From NCBI RefSeq assembly GCF_023078475.1, contig NZ_CP095741.1, positions 372,001-436,000 of the forward strand: 64,000 bases of DNA. Direction: 5' to 3'. The notes under the pieces were generated by a model. It worked only from the letters and a program-made list of their open reading frames with translations, did no database searches and was not told the DNA's origin. The position numbers were made by a program, and so were the translations under genes. Within the stretch, counting starts at the first letter, position 1. Every line of letters starts with the position of its first letter. This document shows, piece after piece, positions 34,931-43,422 of the stretch. This DNA is from Luteibacter aegosomaticola. Lineage in GTDB: Bacteria; Pseudomonadota; Gammaproteobacteria; Xanthomonadales; Rhodanobacteraceae.

Positions 34931-35959
34931 ATGAAAAAGCTACTCCCCACCTCTACCGCCGGCAGCCTGCCGAAGCCCTCCTGGCTCGCGCAGCCGGAGA
35001 AACTCTGGTCGCCCTGGAAGCTGCAAGACGAAGAGCTCATTGAAGGTAAGCGCGACGCGCTGCGCCTCTCCCTGCACGAGCAGCAACTGGCGGGCATCGA
35101 TATCGTCAGCGACGGCGAGCAGACCCGCCAGCACTTCGTGACCACGTTCATCGAGCATCTGAGCGGCGTGGATTTCGAAAAGCGCGAGACCGTTCGGATT
35201 CGTGATCGCTACGATGCGAGCGTGCCGACCGTCGTAGGCGCGGTGAGCCGCCCGAAGCCGGTCTTCGTGGACGACGCCCGGTTCCTCCGCCAGCAGACCC
35301 GGCAGCCGATCAAGTGGGCGTTGCCTGGCCCCATGACCATGATCGATACGCTCTACGACAGCCACTACAAGAGTCGCGAAAAGCTGGCCTGGGAGTTCGC
35401 AAAGATCCTCAATCAGGAGGCTCGTGAGCTCGAGGCTGCGGGTGTCGACATCATCCAGTTCGACGAACCGGCGTTCAATGTCTTCTTCGATGAAGTGAAC
35501 GATTGGGGCGTCGCCGCCCTCGAGCGCGCCATCGAAGGGCTCAAGTGCGAAACCGCCGTGCACATCTGCTACGGCTACGGGATCAAGGCGAATACGGACT
35601 GGAAGAAGACGCTCGGTTCCGAGTGGCGCCAATACGAAGAGTCATTCCCCAAGCTGCAGCAGTCGAGCATCGACATCATTTCACTGGAATGCCAGAACTC
35701 GCACGTGCCGATCGATCTGATTGAACTGGTGCGCGGGAAGAAGGTGATGGTAGGTGCGATCGACGTGGCCAGCGATACGATCGAAACGCCGGAAGAGGTG
35801 GCCGCCACGCTGCGCGAGGCCCTGCGCTTTGTGGATGCTGACAAGCTTTATCCATCCACCAACTGTGGCATGGCCCCTCTCGCTCGCCAGGTGGCCCGGG
35901 GCAAGCTCAATGCCCTGAGTGCCGGTGCCGAGATCGTCCGCAAGGAACTGTCGGCCTGA
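34931..35959 (+). CDS. mesD: B12-independent, folate-independent methionine synthase MesD (MetE C-terminal-like)
   Basis: Core methionine synthase of 342 aa equivalent to the C-terminal barrel of MetE (753 aa in E. coli) without the folate-binding N-terminal half. The zinc ligands that activate homocysteine are present: His211 and Cys213 (HICYGYG), Glu253 (SLECQNS) and Cys312 (NCGMAP). The N-terminal TSTAGSLPKPSWLAQ and the association with DUF1852 identify the MesD family. The methyl donor of this family is not methyl-folate and is unknown to me. It is the last gene of the msuE-mesX-mesD operon. Confidence 0.92.
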   Translation: MKKLLPTSTAGSLPKPSWLAQPEKLWSPWKLQDEELIEGKRDALRLSLHEQQLAGIDIVSDGEQTRQHFVTTFIEHLSGVDFEKRETVRIRDRYDASVPTVVGAVSRPKPVFVDDARFLRQQTRQPIKWALPGPMTMIDTLYDSHYKSREKLAWEFAKILNQEARELEAAGVDIIQFDEPAFNVFFDEVNDWGVAALERAIEGLKCETAVHICYGYGIKANTDWKKTLGSEWRQYEESFPKLQQSSIDIISLECQNSHVPIDLIELVRGKKVMVGAIDVASDTIETPEEVAATLREALRFVDADKLYPSTNCGMAPLARQVARGKLNALSAGAEIVRKELSA

Positions 35960-35970
35960 TCGCCCGAGCG

Positions 35971-35998
35971 GCTGCACGGCGTTTTTCCGCAGTGCAGC
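35971..35998 (+). terminator. Candidate terminator of the mes operon
   Basis: GCTGCAC (35971-35977) pairs with GTGCAGC (35992-35998) around a T-rich loop, 11 bases after the mesD stop. It is weak and lacks a T-tract after the stem, so the separation from the riboswitch downstream is not certain. Confidence 0.4.
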
Positions 35999-36034
35999 TT
36001 GCCGCCTCGTGGGTATCCCGGCCAGACTCGGCGA

Positions 36035-36226
36035 ATCACAGGTGTCCTGCCACTGGTTCAGTGGGCAGGGTGAAACGGGAAGCCGGTTCGGGTGCAAACA
36101 CCCCAAGCCGGCGCTGCCCCCGCAACGGTAGGCGAGAAAACCCGGCGGTTGGCCACTGCGCACATGCGCGGGAAGGCGCCGGGGTAGGGCTGGCGCCCTG
36201 CTCGTGAGCCCGGAGACCGGCCTGTG
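36035..36226 (+). ncRNA. Cobalamin (B12) riboswitch
   Basis: The conserved aptamer elements occur in order: GGTGTCCTGCC near 36041, GGGAA (36078-36082), the junction GCGCTGCCCCCGCAACGGTA (36111-36130), the B12-box GCCACTG (36152-36158), GGGAAGGCG (36170-36178) and the closing GGAGACCGGCC (36212-36222). It is on the same strand as the mmsA operon that begins at 36364 and shows no metE, btuB or cobalamin-synthesis gene beyond it. Confidence 0.93.
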
Positions 36227-36307
36227 CCGGCGCGAAAGCGCTGTTCCCGGGTGTTGCGGAGGGCAACCAGGCGAGCTGATCCAGGCCGCGGTTGCCCGTT
36301 GTCCGGT

Positions 36308-36363
36308 GTCGTCTTGTCTCCTCCGCCCGCTCATTCGCGGGTGTGCGATTTGGAGACACGACC
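36308..36363 (+). promoter_or_regulatory. Riboswitch expression platform: hairpin that can hide the mmsA ribosome-binding site
   Basis: TGTCTCC (36315-36321) is complementary to GGAGACA (36352-36358), which contains the GGAG ribosome site of mmsA (ATG at 36364). An inner stem CCCGC/GCGGG (36326-36341) and an outer GTCG/CGAC pairing (36308-36311 with 36359-36362) extend it. A separate hairpin GGGCAACC/GGTTGCCC lies at 36261-36297. The layout fits translational shut-off when B12 is bound. Confidence 0.7.
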
Positions 36364-37887
36364 ATGACCAGGCTTGAGCAAGTAAATCCCACCGTCGAGA
36401 CGGTGAAACTGTTGATCAACGGCACCTTCGTGGAATCCTCCACGACCGAGTGGCGCCCCATCACCAATCCCGCCACGCAAGCCGTCCTCGCGCGGGTGCC
36501 GTTCGCGACCATGGCCGAGGTCGATGCGGCCGTCGCGGCGGCCGCCGAGGCCTTCAAGACCTGGCGCAAAACGCCCATCGGTACGCGCGCACGCATCTTC
36601 CTGAAGTACCAGCAGCTGATCCGTGAGCACATGGGTGAGCTCGCCGCGCTACTTACCGCTGAACAGGGCAAGACGTTGCCCGATGCCGAGGGTGATGTGT
36701 TCCGTGGTCTCGAGGTTGTCGAGCACGCCGCGGCCATCGGCAATCTCCAGCTCGGCGAGCTGGCCAACAATGTCGCCAACGGTGTCGATACCTACACGCT
36801 GCTCCAGCCGCTGGGCGTGTGCGCGGGTATTACTCCCTTCAATTTCCCGGCCATGATCCCGCTGTGGATGTTCCCCATGGCGATCGCGACGGGCAACACC
36901 TTCGTGCTCAAGCCGTCGGAGCAGGACCCGATGGTTACGATGCGGCTGGTGGAGCTGGCGCTGGAAGCGGGCATCCCCAAGGGCGTGCTCAACGTCGTGC
37001 ACGGTGGCGAGGACGTGGTCAACGCGCTGTGCGATCACCCGACCATCAAAGCGATTTCGTTCGTGGGCTCGACCCGCGTGGGCACGCACGTCTACCAGCG
37101 CGCCACGCTCGCCGGCAAGCGAGCCCAGTGCATGATGGGTGCGAAGAACCACGCCGTGGTGCTGCCCGACGCTAACAAAGAACAGACCCTCAATGCGCTG
37201 GCCGGCGCCGCGTTCGGCGCGGCGGGCCAGCGTTGCATGGCGGCATCGACTGCCGTGTTGGTCGGTGATGCCCAGGCATGGATTCCCGAGCTGGTCGCCA
37301 AGGCGCGCGGCCTCAAGGTCAACGCCGGTACGGAGGCAGGCACCGACGTGGGCCCGCTGATCTCCTGCGCCGCGCGGGATCGTGTCGAGGCACTCATCGC
37401 CGCAGGTATCGAAGAAGGCGCCACGCTGGAGCTCGATGGTCGTAAGCCTTCCATTCCTGGATTCGAAGAGGGCAATTTCGTCGGGCCGACGATTTTCACC
37501 GGCGTGAAGCCCGGCATGCGCATCTACGACGAAGAGATCTTCGGCCCCGTGCTCGTCGTGCTGACCGCCGGATCCCTTGATGAGGCCATCGAGCTGGTCA
37601 ACGCCAACCCGAACGGCAACGGCACCGCGGTGTTCACCCAGAGCGGTGCGGCTGCACGCCGGTTCCAGGAAGAGATCGATGTCGGCCAGGTCGGTATCAA
37701 CGTGCCGATCCCCGTGCCCGTTCCGCTCTTCTCCTTCACCGGCTCGCGTGCGTCGAAGCTGGGCGACCTGGGCCCGTATGGCAAGCAGGTGATCCAGTTC
37801 TATACCCAGACCAAGACGGTGACGCAGCGCTGGTTCGACGACGACACTGTGAACGCCGGCGTCAACACCACGATCCATCTGCGCTGA
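36364..37887 (+). CDS. mmsA: CoA-acylating methylmalonate-semialdehyde / malonate-semialdehyde dehydrogenase
   Basis: NAD-dependent aldehyde dehydrogenase of 507 aa that converts methylmalonate semialdehyde to propionyl-CoA, or malonate semialdehyde to acetyl-CoA. It shows the ALDH fold with the nucleotide loop FVGSTRVG (233-240), the family-typical MMGAKNH instead of a general-base Glu, the catalytic Cys291 in [11 protein letters not shown], and [18 protein letters not shown] near the C-terminus, all typical of MmsA. Start 36364 has the GGAG site discussed above; an in-frame start at 36292 lies in the expression platform. First gene of a five-gene operon behind the cobalamin riboswitch. Confidence 0.95.
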   Translation: MTRLEQVNPTVETVKLLINGTFVESSTTEWRPITNPATQAVLARVPFATMAEVDAAVAAAAEAFKTWRKTPIGTRARIFLKYQQLIREHMGELAALLTAEQGKTLPDAEGDVFRGLEVVEHAAAIGNLQLGELANNVANGVDTYTLLQPLGVCAGITPFNFPAMIPLWMFPMAIATGNTFVLKPSEQDPMVTMRLVELALEAGIPKGVLNVVHGGEDVVNALCDHPTIKAISFVGSTRVGTHVYQRATLAGKRAQCMMGAKNHAVVLPDANKEQTLNALAGAAFGAAGQRCMAASTAVLVGDAQAWIPELVAKARGLKVNAGTEAGTDVGPLISCAARDRVEALIAAGIEEGATLELDGRKPSIPGFEEGNFVGPTIFTGVKPGMRIYDEEIFGPVLVVLTAGSLDEAIELVNANPNGNGTAVFTQSGAAARRFQEEIDVGQVGINVPIPVPVPLFSFTGSRASKLGDLGPYGKQVIQFYTQTKTVTQRWFDDDTVNAGVNTTIHLR

Positions 37888-39074
37888 TGGCCGCCGCGAT
37901 GGATATGCATGCCGCCCTCGGCCAGGCGGGGCTTAGTGACGACCAGGCGGCCTATCGGGAGGCCGCGCGGGAGTTCGCGCTGGCCGAACTTGGCCCTCAC
38001 GCCGCGCACTGGGATGCCGAAAGCGAGTTCCCGCGCGAGGCGATCGGCAAGGCCGGCGAGCTGGGTTTCTGTGGCCTCTATGTGCCGGAGGCCGCCGGTG
38101 GTTCGGGGCTGGCGCGCCTGGATGCGGCCATTGTGTTCGAAGAGCTGGCGGCGGTGGATCCGTCGACGGCCGCGTTCATCAGCATCCACAACATGGCCAC
38201 GTGGATGCTGGCGGCGCACGCTTCCGGTGTCATTCGTGAGCGCTGGGCACCGTTGCTTGCCAGCGGCACCCGCCTGGCGTCGTACTGCCTCACCGAGCCG
38301 GGTGCCGGTTCCGATGCCGGTTCGCTGCGCACGCGTGCCGTGCGCGACGGGGACCACTACGTCCTGCATGGCAGCAAGGCCTTTATCTCCGGTGCCGGCG
38401 CGACCGACATGCTGGTGGTCATGGCGCGCACCGGTGGCGATGGCCCCAGGGGTATCACCGCGTTTGCGGTGCCGGCTGACACGCCGGGTATCAGCTATGG
38501 CCGCAACGAAGAAAAGATGGGCTGGCATAGCCAGCCCACGCGCAGCGTGACGTTCGACGGCGCGCGCATTCCCGTTGACCATCGTCTGGGTGTAGAAGGC
38601 GAGGGCTTCCGCATCGCCATGAAGGGCCTTGATGGCGGCCGGCTCAATATCGCCGCCTGTTCACTGGGCGCGGCGCAGGGCGCGCTCGACGCCGCGCGCC
38701 GTTACATGGGCGAGCGCCGCCAGTTCGGCAAGAAGCTGGCCGATTTCCAGGCGCTGCAATTCAAGCTCGCCGACATGGCCACGGAACTGGTCGCCGCGCG
38801 CCAGATGGTGCACACCGCCGCGCGCAAGCTCGATGCGGGTAGCCATGACGCCACCGTGTGGTGCGCCATGGCCAAACGCTTCGCCACCGATGCGGGTTTC
38901 AGCATCTGCAACGACGCCCTCCAGATCCATGGCGGCTACGGCTACGTCCGCGAATACCCGGTCGAGCGCTTGCTGCGCGATTGCCGCGTGCACCAGATCC
39001 TGGAAGGCACGAACGAAATCATGCGCGTGATCGTGGCGCGCCACCTGCTCAACACTGACGAGGAATTGCGATGA
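37887..39074 (+). CDS. Acyl-CoA dehydrogenase (isobutyryl-CoA or propionyl-CoA dehydrogenase)
   Basis: FAD-dependent dehydrogenase of 395 aa that introduces the alpha-beta double bond in a short acyl-CoA. Family motifs: YCLTEPGAGSDAGSLRTRA (FAD and substrate site), KAFISGAG, IAACSLGAAQGALDAARRYMGERRQFGK, LQIHGGYGYVREYPVERLLRDCRVHQILEGTNEI with the catalytic Glu of EGTNEI. Context with mmsA and mmsB indicates isobutyryl-CoA (valine) as substrate; propionyl-CoA is an attractive alternative given the B12 riboswitch. The ATG overlaps the mmsA stop by one base. Confidence 0.93.
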   Translation: MAAAMDMHAALGQAGLSDDQAAYREAAREFALAELGPHAAHWDAESEFPREAIGKAGELGFCGLYVPEAAGGSGLARLDAAIVFEELAAVDPSTAAFISIHNMATWMLAAHASGVIRERWAPLLASGTRLASYCLTEPGAGSDAGSLRTRAVRDGDHYVLHGSKAFISGAGATDMLVVMARTGGDGPRGITAFAVPADTPGISYGRNEEKMGWHSQPTRSVTFDGARIPVDHRLGVEGEGFRIAMKGLDGGRLNIAACSLGAAQGALDAARRYMGERRQFGKKLADFQALQFKLADMATELVAARQMVHTAARKLDAGSHDATVWCAMAKRFATDAGFSICNDALQIHGGYGYVREYPVERLLRDCRVHQILEGTNEIMRVIVARHLLNTDEELR

Positions 39075-39865
39075 GTGACGCTGATACGCGCTGGCCGGGT
39101 CTGCATCTTGCCCACGAAGGGCATACCGCCATCATCACGCTCACCAACCCACCCGCGCATACGTGGACGCGCGAAAGCCTGACGGGCTTGCGTGACCTCG
39201 TCCGCACGCTGGACGCCGACCGGTCGGTGTACGCGCTGGTCATCACCGGCGACGGCGAGAAGTTCTTCTCGGCGGGCGCCGACCTGAAACAGTTCGCCGA
39301 CGGCGACAAGGCCGTGGCCCGCGAGGCCGCACGGCGGTTCGGCGAAGCGTTTGAAGCGCTCTCGGCGTTCCGCGGCGTGAGCATCGCCGCCATCAACGGC
39401 TATGCGATGGGTGGCGGCCTGGAGTGCGCGTTGGCCTGTGACCTGCGCATCGCGGAAGCGCACGCACAAATGGCGTTACCCGAGGCGAGCGTCGGCCTGC
39501 TGCCCTGCGCCGGGGGCACCCAGAACCTCGCGCGCCTGGTGGGCGAAGGCTGGGCCAAACGCATGATCCTGCTTGGCGAGCGCGTGGATGCCGCGACCGC
39601 CGAACGCATCGGCCTGGTCGAGGCCACCGCGCCGAAGGGCGAGGGCAGGGCGCTGGCACTGGCGTGGGCGGAAAAGGCGGCGAAGCAAAGCCCTGTCAGC
39701 CTCGCCGCGTGCAAGCGGCTGGTCCAGGCCACGCGGGCACAGCCGTTGTCGACCGCGTTGGTCGCCGAGCGCGAAGCATTCGTTGACCTGTTCGATACGG
39801 CGGACCAGCGTGAGGGCGTGCAGGCCTTCCTCGACAAGCGTGCTCCCGAATGGACCAACGCATGA
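39071..39865 (+). CDS. Enoyl-CoA hydratase
   Basis: Crotonase-fold hydratase of 264 aa. The oxyanion-hole segment FSAGADLKQFADGD and both catalytic glutamates are visible: GYAMGGGLECALACDLRIAE and ALPEASVGLLPCAGGTQNLARLVG. It would hydrate methacrylyl-CoA in valine breakdown or acrylyl-CoA in a propionate shunt. It overlaps its neighbours by four bases (ATGA) at both ends, so the operon is tightly coupled. Confidence 0.93.
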   Translation: MSDADTRWPGLHLAHEGHTAIITLTNPPAHTWTRESLTGLRDLVRTLDADRSVYALVITGDGEKFFSAGADLKQFADGDKAVAREAARRFGEAFEALSAFRGVSIAAINGYAMGGGLECALACDLRIAEAHAQMALPEASVGLLPCAGGTQNLARLVGEGWAKRMILLGERVDAATAERIGLVEATAPKGEGRALALAWAEKAAKQSPVSLAACKRLVQATRAQPLSTALVAEREAFVDLFDTADQREGVQAFLDKRAPEWTNA

Positions 39866-41043
39866 ACGCTCCCGCTAGCGACGTGCCGAACGAGGCGCCC
39901 GTACTTTTTGAAGAGCGCGCCGCGGGGGCGCACCGGATCGGCATCGCCACGCTCAACGCGACGCGCACGCTCAACGGCCTGTCGCTCGAGATGGCCCGCT
40001 TGCTCGACGAGCAGCTGGTGACGTGGGCTTCTGATCCGGCGATCGCATTGGTTGTGCTCCAGGGGGCTGGCGAGAAGGCTTTCTGCGCGGGTGGCGATTT
40101 GCACAGCCTGCATAAAGCCATGCAGGCGTATCGCGAAGCGGGCCACACCGATATCCGCGAGAACGCCTACGTCAGCGAATTCTTCGCCGTCGAGTACCGC
40201 CTCGACTACCGCATCCACACGTATGCCAAGCCCATCGTGTGCTGGGGGCACGGCGTCGTGATGGGTGGTGGCATGGGCCTGATGGCGGGGGCGAGCCATC
40301 GCGTCGTGACCGAGCGCTCGAAGCTGGCGTTCCCCGAGATCACCGTCGGCTTGTATCCGGACGTCGGTGGTAGCTGGCTGCTGCATCGCGTACCGCTGCA
40401 TGCAGGCCTCTTTCTCGCACTGACGGGCGCGCCACTCACGGCGGGTGATGCTATCTACGCGAACATGGCCGACCTCCATATCGCGAGCGATCAGCGCGAT
40501 GCCGTGCTGGCCGCGCTAACGGACTCCGCATGGAGCGCCGATCCTGCGCGAAACGCTTCCGTTGTGACCGATGTGTTGACGCGCTTCGCCACGCCCGCTG
40601 CACCGGGACCGCTTCAGGCCCATCAGGCAAGCATCGCCACGGTCGCGAGCCAGCCCGCGTTCGACGATGTGGTCGCAGGCATCCTCGCCATGGATAACGA
40701 TGATCCGTGGCTAGTCACCGCCCGGGAGACGCTTCGCGCGGGTGCGCCGGGATCGGCACGCCTGGCGTTCGAATTGCAGCGCTGCGCGGCTGACATGTCG
40801 CTGGCCGACGTGTTCCGCCAGGAATACATCGTCTCGCTGCATTGCGCGGCCCACGGTGACTTCATGGAAGGCATCCGTGCGTTGCTCATCGACAAGGACC
40901 GGCAGCCGCATTGGCAGCCGGCCACGTTGGCAGATGCCTCCGCCACGTGGGCAGACGCCTTCTTCCAGTCGCCCTGGCCGCCCGCGCAGCACCCGCTCGC
41001 CGGCTTGGGCGTTCCCCCCGTTTCAGGAGTAATCCCCGCATGA
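39862..41043 (+). CDS. 3-hydroxyisobutyryl-CoA (3-hydroxypropionyl-CoA) hydrolase
   Basis: Crotonase-superfamily thioesterase of 393 aa, HIBCH family: FCAGGDLHSLH, VMGGGMGLMAGASHRVVTERSKLAFPEITVGLYPDVGGSWLLHR, and a long C-terminal extension absent from hydratases. The enzyme releases free 3-hydroxyisobutyrate and also accepts 3-hydroxypropionyl-CoA in known homologues. Start 39862 overlaps the hydratase stop (ATGA); a start at 39850 would add four residues. Fourth gene of the operon. Confidence 0.93.
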   Translation: MNAPASDVPNEAPVLFEERAAGAHRIGIATLNATRTLNGLSLEMARLLDEQLVTWASDPAIALVVLQGAGEKAFCAGGDLHSLHKAMQAYREAGHTDIRENAYVSEFFAVEYRLDYRIHTYAKPIVCWGHGVVMGGGMGLMAGASHRVVTERSKLAFPEITVGLYPDVGGSWLLHRVPLHAGLFLALTGAPLTAGDAIYANMADLHIASDQRDAVLAALTDSAWSADPARNASVVTDVLTRFATPAAPGPLQAHQASIATVASQPAFDDVVAGILAMDNDDPWLVTARETLRAGAPGSARLAFELQRCAADMSLADVFRQEYIVSLHCAAHGDFMEGIRALLIDKDRQPHWQPATLADASATWADAFFQSPWPPAQHPLAGLGVPPVSGVIPA

Positions 41044-41930
41044 CACGCATCGCATTCATCGGTCTGGGCAACATGGGCGGCCCCATGGCGGCGAACCTGC
41101 TGAAGGCGGGGCACGCGCTGCGCGTCTTCGACCTGGTGCCGGGGGCTGTCGCCGCCGCCGTAGCGCAGGGTGGCGTGGCCGCCACCAGCGCTCGCGATGC
41201 GCTGGAGGGTGCCGACGTCGTCATCTCGATGCTACCCGCCAGCCGCCATGTCGAAGCGCTGTATCTGGGCGAGCAAGGCATCCTCGACGCCATCCCCGCC
41301 AACGCGCTGGTGATCGACTGCAGCACGATCGCGCCCGCCGTAGCGAAGAAGGTGAGCGAGGCCGTCACCGCGCGCGGCATGGCTATGCTGGATGCGCCGG
41401 TCTCGGGCGGTACCGCCGGAGCCGCCGCAGGTACGCTGACCTTCATCGTCGGCGGCGCGGAGGAGGCGCTGGAACGTGCACGTCCGCTGCTGGGCGCGAT
41501 GGGCCGGAATATCTTCCACGTGGGCGGTAGCGGCGCGGGGCAGGTGGCGAAGCTCTGCAACAACATGGCGCTGGGCGTCATCATGGCCGTCACCGGCGAG
41601 GCGCTGGCCCTGGGTGCCGCCCATGGCCTGGACCCCGCGGTGCTTTCGCAGATGATGGCCGTGAGCACCGGGCGCAGCTGGGCCACGGAAGTGTGCAACC
41701 CGTGGCCGGGGGTACTCGAAAACGCCCCGGCATCGCGCGGTTATACCGGCGGCTTCGGCAACGACCTCATGCTCAAGGATCTTGGCCTCGCCGCCGAGGC
41801 CGCGATGGGCGTGGGCGCGGCCATCCCGCTGGGCGAACTGGCACGCAATCTCTACGCGCTGAACAGCAAGGCGGGGCGCGGTGGGCTCGATTTCTCCAGC
41901 GTCATCAAGCTGGCTGCACCGGGCGAGTGA
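41040..41930 (+). CDS. mmsB: 3-hydroxyisobutyrate dehydrogenase
   Basis: NAD-dependent beta-hydroxyacid dehydrogenase of 296 aa. Visible are the Rossmann motif IAFIGLGNMGGPMAANLLKAGH (residues 4-25), the substrate loop MLDAPVSGGTAGAAAGTLTFIVGG (117-139) and catalytic Lys171 in GQVAKLCNN. It makes methylmalonate semialdehyde from 3-hydroxyisobutyrate, and in related enzymes malonate semialdehyde from 3-hydroxypropionate, the substrate of MmsA. It overlaps the upstream stop by four bases. Confidence 0.95.
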   Translation: MTRIAFIGLGNMGGPMAANLLKAGHALRVFDLVPGAVAAAVAQGGVAATSARDALEGADVVISMLPASRHVEALYLGEQGILDAIPANALVIDCSTIAPAVAKKVSEAVTARGMAMLDAPVSGGTAGAAAGTLTFIVGGAEEALERARPLLGAMGRNIFHVGGSGAGQVAKLCNNMALGVIMAVTGEALALGAAHGLDPAVLSQMMAVSTGRSWATEVCNPWPGVLENAPASRGYTGGFGNDLMLKDLGLAAEAAMGVGAAIPLGELARNLYALNSKAGRGGLDFSSVIKLAAPGE

Positions 41931-41968
41931 CCACGCCGGTTGCCCTTGGCACCAGCCTCGCTTTCACC

Positions 41969-41990
41969 TGAAGTAAAGTGGCCTTTCTTC
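41969..41990. promoter_or_regulatory. Imperfect inverted repeat upstream of metR
   Basis: TGAAGTAAAG and CTTTCTTC face each other (41969-41990) with one extra base in the left arm. It lies 22 bases upstream of the metR start, where MetR autoregulation would be expected. Weaker than the site at 33220. Confidence 0.3.
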
Positions 41991-42011
41991 GCTCATTTAT
42001 CGATTTGGATC

Positions 42012-42920
42012 ATGCTGGAACGCGGACACCTAACCATTCTTCGAGCCGTCGAGCAGCAGGGGTCTTTGACGAAGGCGGCTGAGTTCCTGTGCCTGACCCA
42101 GTCCGCACTGAGCCACACCATGCGCAAGCTGGAGCGGGAGTTGGGCACGGAACTATGGCTGCGCCAGGGCCGTTCGATGCGCCTGACGCAGGCGGGCGAG
42201 TACTTGCTCGCCGCCGCAAACCGTCTGCTTCCGCAGTTTGAACTGGCGGAAACGCGCCTGCGCCAGTTCGCCCAGGGAGAGCGCGGGACGCTCCGTATCG
42301 GCATGGAGTGCCACCCCTGCTACCAGTGGTTGCTGAAGATCGTGTCGCCGTACCTCAAGGCCTGGCCAGAGGTCGACGTCGACGTGAAGCAGAAATTCCA
42401 GTTCGGCGGCATCGGCGCGTTGTTCGGGCATGAAATCGATCTGCTCGTGACGCCCGACCCGTTGTACAAAACCGGGCTTCACTACGAGCCGGTGTTCGAT
42501 TACGAACAGGTGCTGGTGGTTAGTCAGGGGCATCCGCTTGCGGGCGAGCCCTGGCTCCGGCCCGAGCAACTCTCCAACGAAGTGCTGATCACCTACCCGG
42601 TGACGCTGGATCGGCTGGACGTCTACAGCCAGTTCCTGCAGCCGGCGGGCATCAGCCCGCGGAAGCAAAAGGCCATCGAGACCACCGACATCATGATGCA
42701 GATGGTCGCCAGTGGCCGTGGCGTCGCGGCCCTGCCGCGCTGGCTTGCCGAGGAATACGCAGCAAAGATGCCTCTGGTGGCGCTACGCCTGGGTAAGGAA
42801 GGCATCGCCAAGCAGATCCACCTCGGCGTTCGCGAGACCGAACTGGGCACGGACTATGTCACCGCGTTCTTCGAACTGGCCCGGGCCCATGGAGAGGCTA
42901 GTGTTGCGGCCCCCTCATGA
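42012..42920 (+). CDS. metR: MetR, LysR-family activator of methionine genes
   Basis: Regulator of 302 aa closely patterned on E. coli MetR: LERGHLTILRAVEQQGSLTKAAEFLCLTQSALSHTMRKLERELG for the winged helix, then GTLRIGMECHPCYQWLLKIV, GLHYEPVFDYEQVLVV, ITYPVTLDRLDVYSQFLQPAG and QMVASGRGVAALPRWL in the effector domain that senses homocysteine. Start 42012 is chosen by homology. It follows mmsB by 81 bases on the same strand, so it may be read through from the riboswitch operon or have its own promoter. Likely targets are the mes and metF-like genes through the TGAAATA/TATTTCA repeat. Confidence 0.93.
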   Translation: MLERGHLTILRAVEQQGSLTKAAEFLCLTQSALSHTMRKLERELGTELWLRQGRSMRLTQAGEYLLAAANRLLPQFELAETRLRQFAQGERGTLRIGMECHPCYQWLLKIVSPYLKAWPEVDVDVKQKFQFGGIGALFGHEIDLLVTPDPLYKTGLHYEPVFDYEQVLVVSQGHPLAGEPWLRPEQLSNEVLITYPVTLDRLDVYSQFLQPAGISPRKQKAIETTDIMMQMVASGRGVAALPRWLAEEYAAKMPLVALRLGKEGIAKQIHLGVRETELGTDYVTAFFELARAHGEASVAAPS

Positions 42921-42996
42921 ATCCTCACGCCTAACGAGTAGCGTGGCGCGAGCGCGAAGCCGCAAAGGCTCAACTCCGGCTCGCTTGCATCTATGG

Positions 42997-43422
42997 TCAC
43001 TTGCCTAACGCGGGGTCCTCGCAGCTTCCCGGTAGATCCGCGCCCGGATAGGGCTTGAGTGCCTTATCGCCCTTATGAACGGGATACTGGTGGCACCATT
43101 CAGCGTCTACTTCGATGATTCGTCCTGTTTTCCGACTGACGGCGATGAATCCGAGGACATCCGATTCGCCTGCCGACGCGTTCTTTCGTAGTAGCTGATA
43201 AACGTAAAAATTTGGCTCGCCCGCATCCTTGGGAACCTCTTCGTAGGCGCCCCCTCTGTAGTAACCCTGCGACACGACCCTATCCATGATCGTGCGTGCC
43301 TCTGTCGGTGTGATCCCGGCGGAACGGCTTGTCCGTGGTGAGCAGCTACTTTCGGATGCCGATGCGGTCATTCCTGGAAGCGCTAAGAATGCGAGCGCAG
43401 CGCATAGATTTATGCACCTCAT
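42997..43422 (-). CDS. Secreted hypothetical protein
   Basis: Exported protein of 141 aa: signal peptide over residues 1-23 (MRCINLCAALAFLALPGMTA). The mature part has three cysteines (SSCSPRT, EWCHQYP, PGSCEDP) that could form a disulphide, and a small alpha/beta region (ITPTEARTIMDRVVSQGYYRGGAYEEVPKDAG, VLGFIAVSRKTGRIIEVDAEW). I do not recognise the family. Start 43422 follows a GGGGGAG ribosome site. Confidence 0.7.
   Translation of the reverse strand: MRCINLCAALAFLALPGMTASASESSCSPRTSRSAGITPTEARTIMDRVVSQGYYRGGAYEEVPKDAGEPNFYVYQLLRKNASAGESDVLGFIAVSRKTGRIIEVDAEWCHQYPVHKGDKALKPYPGADLPGSCEDPALGK

Noticed and set aside
36292..36363. Upstream in-frame start for mmsA
   Set aside because: Would translate through the riboswitch expression platform; the ATG at 36364 has a GGAG site and the normal family N-terminus.
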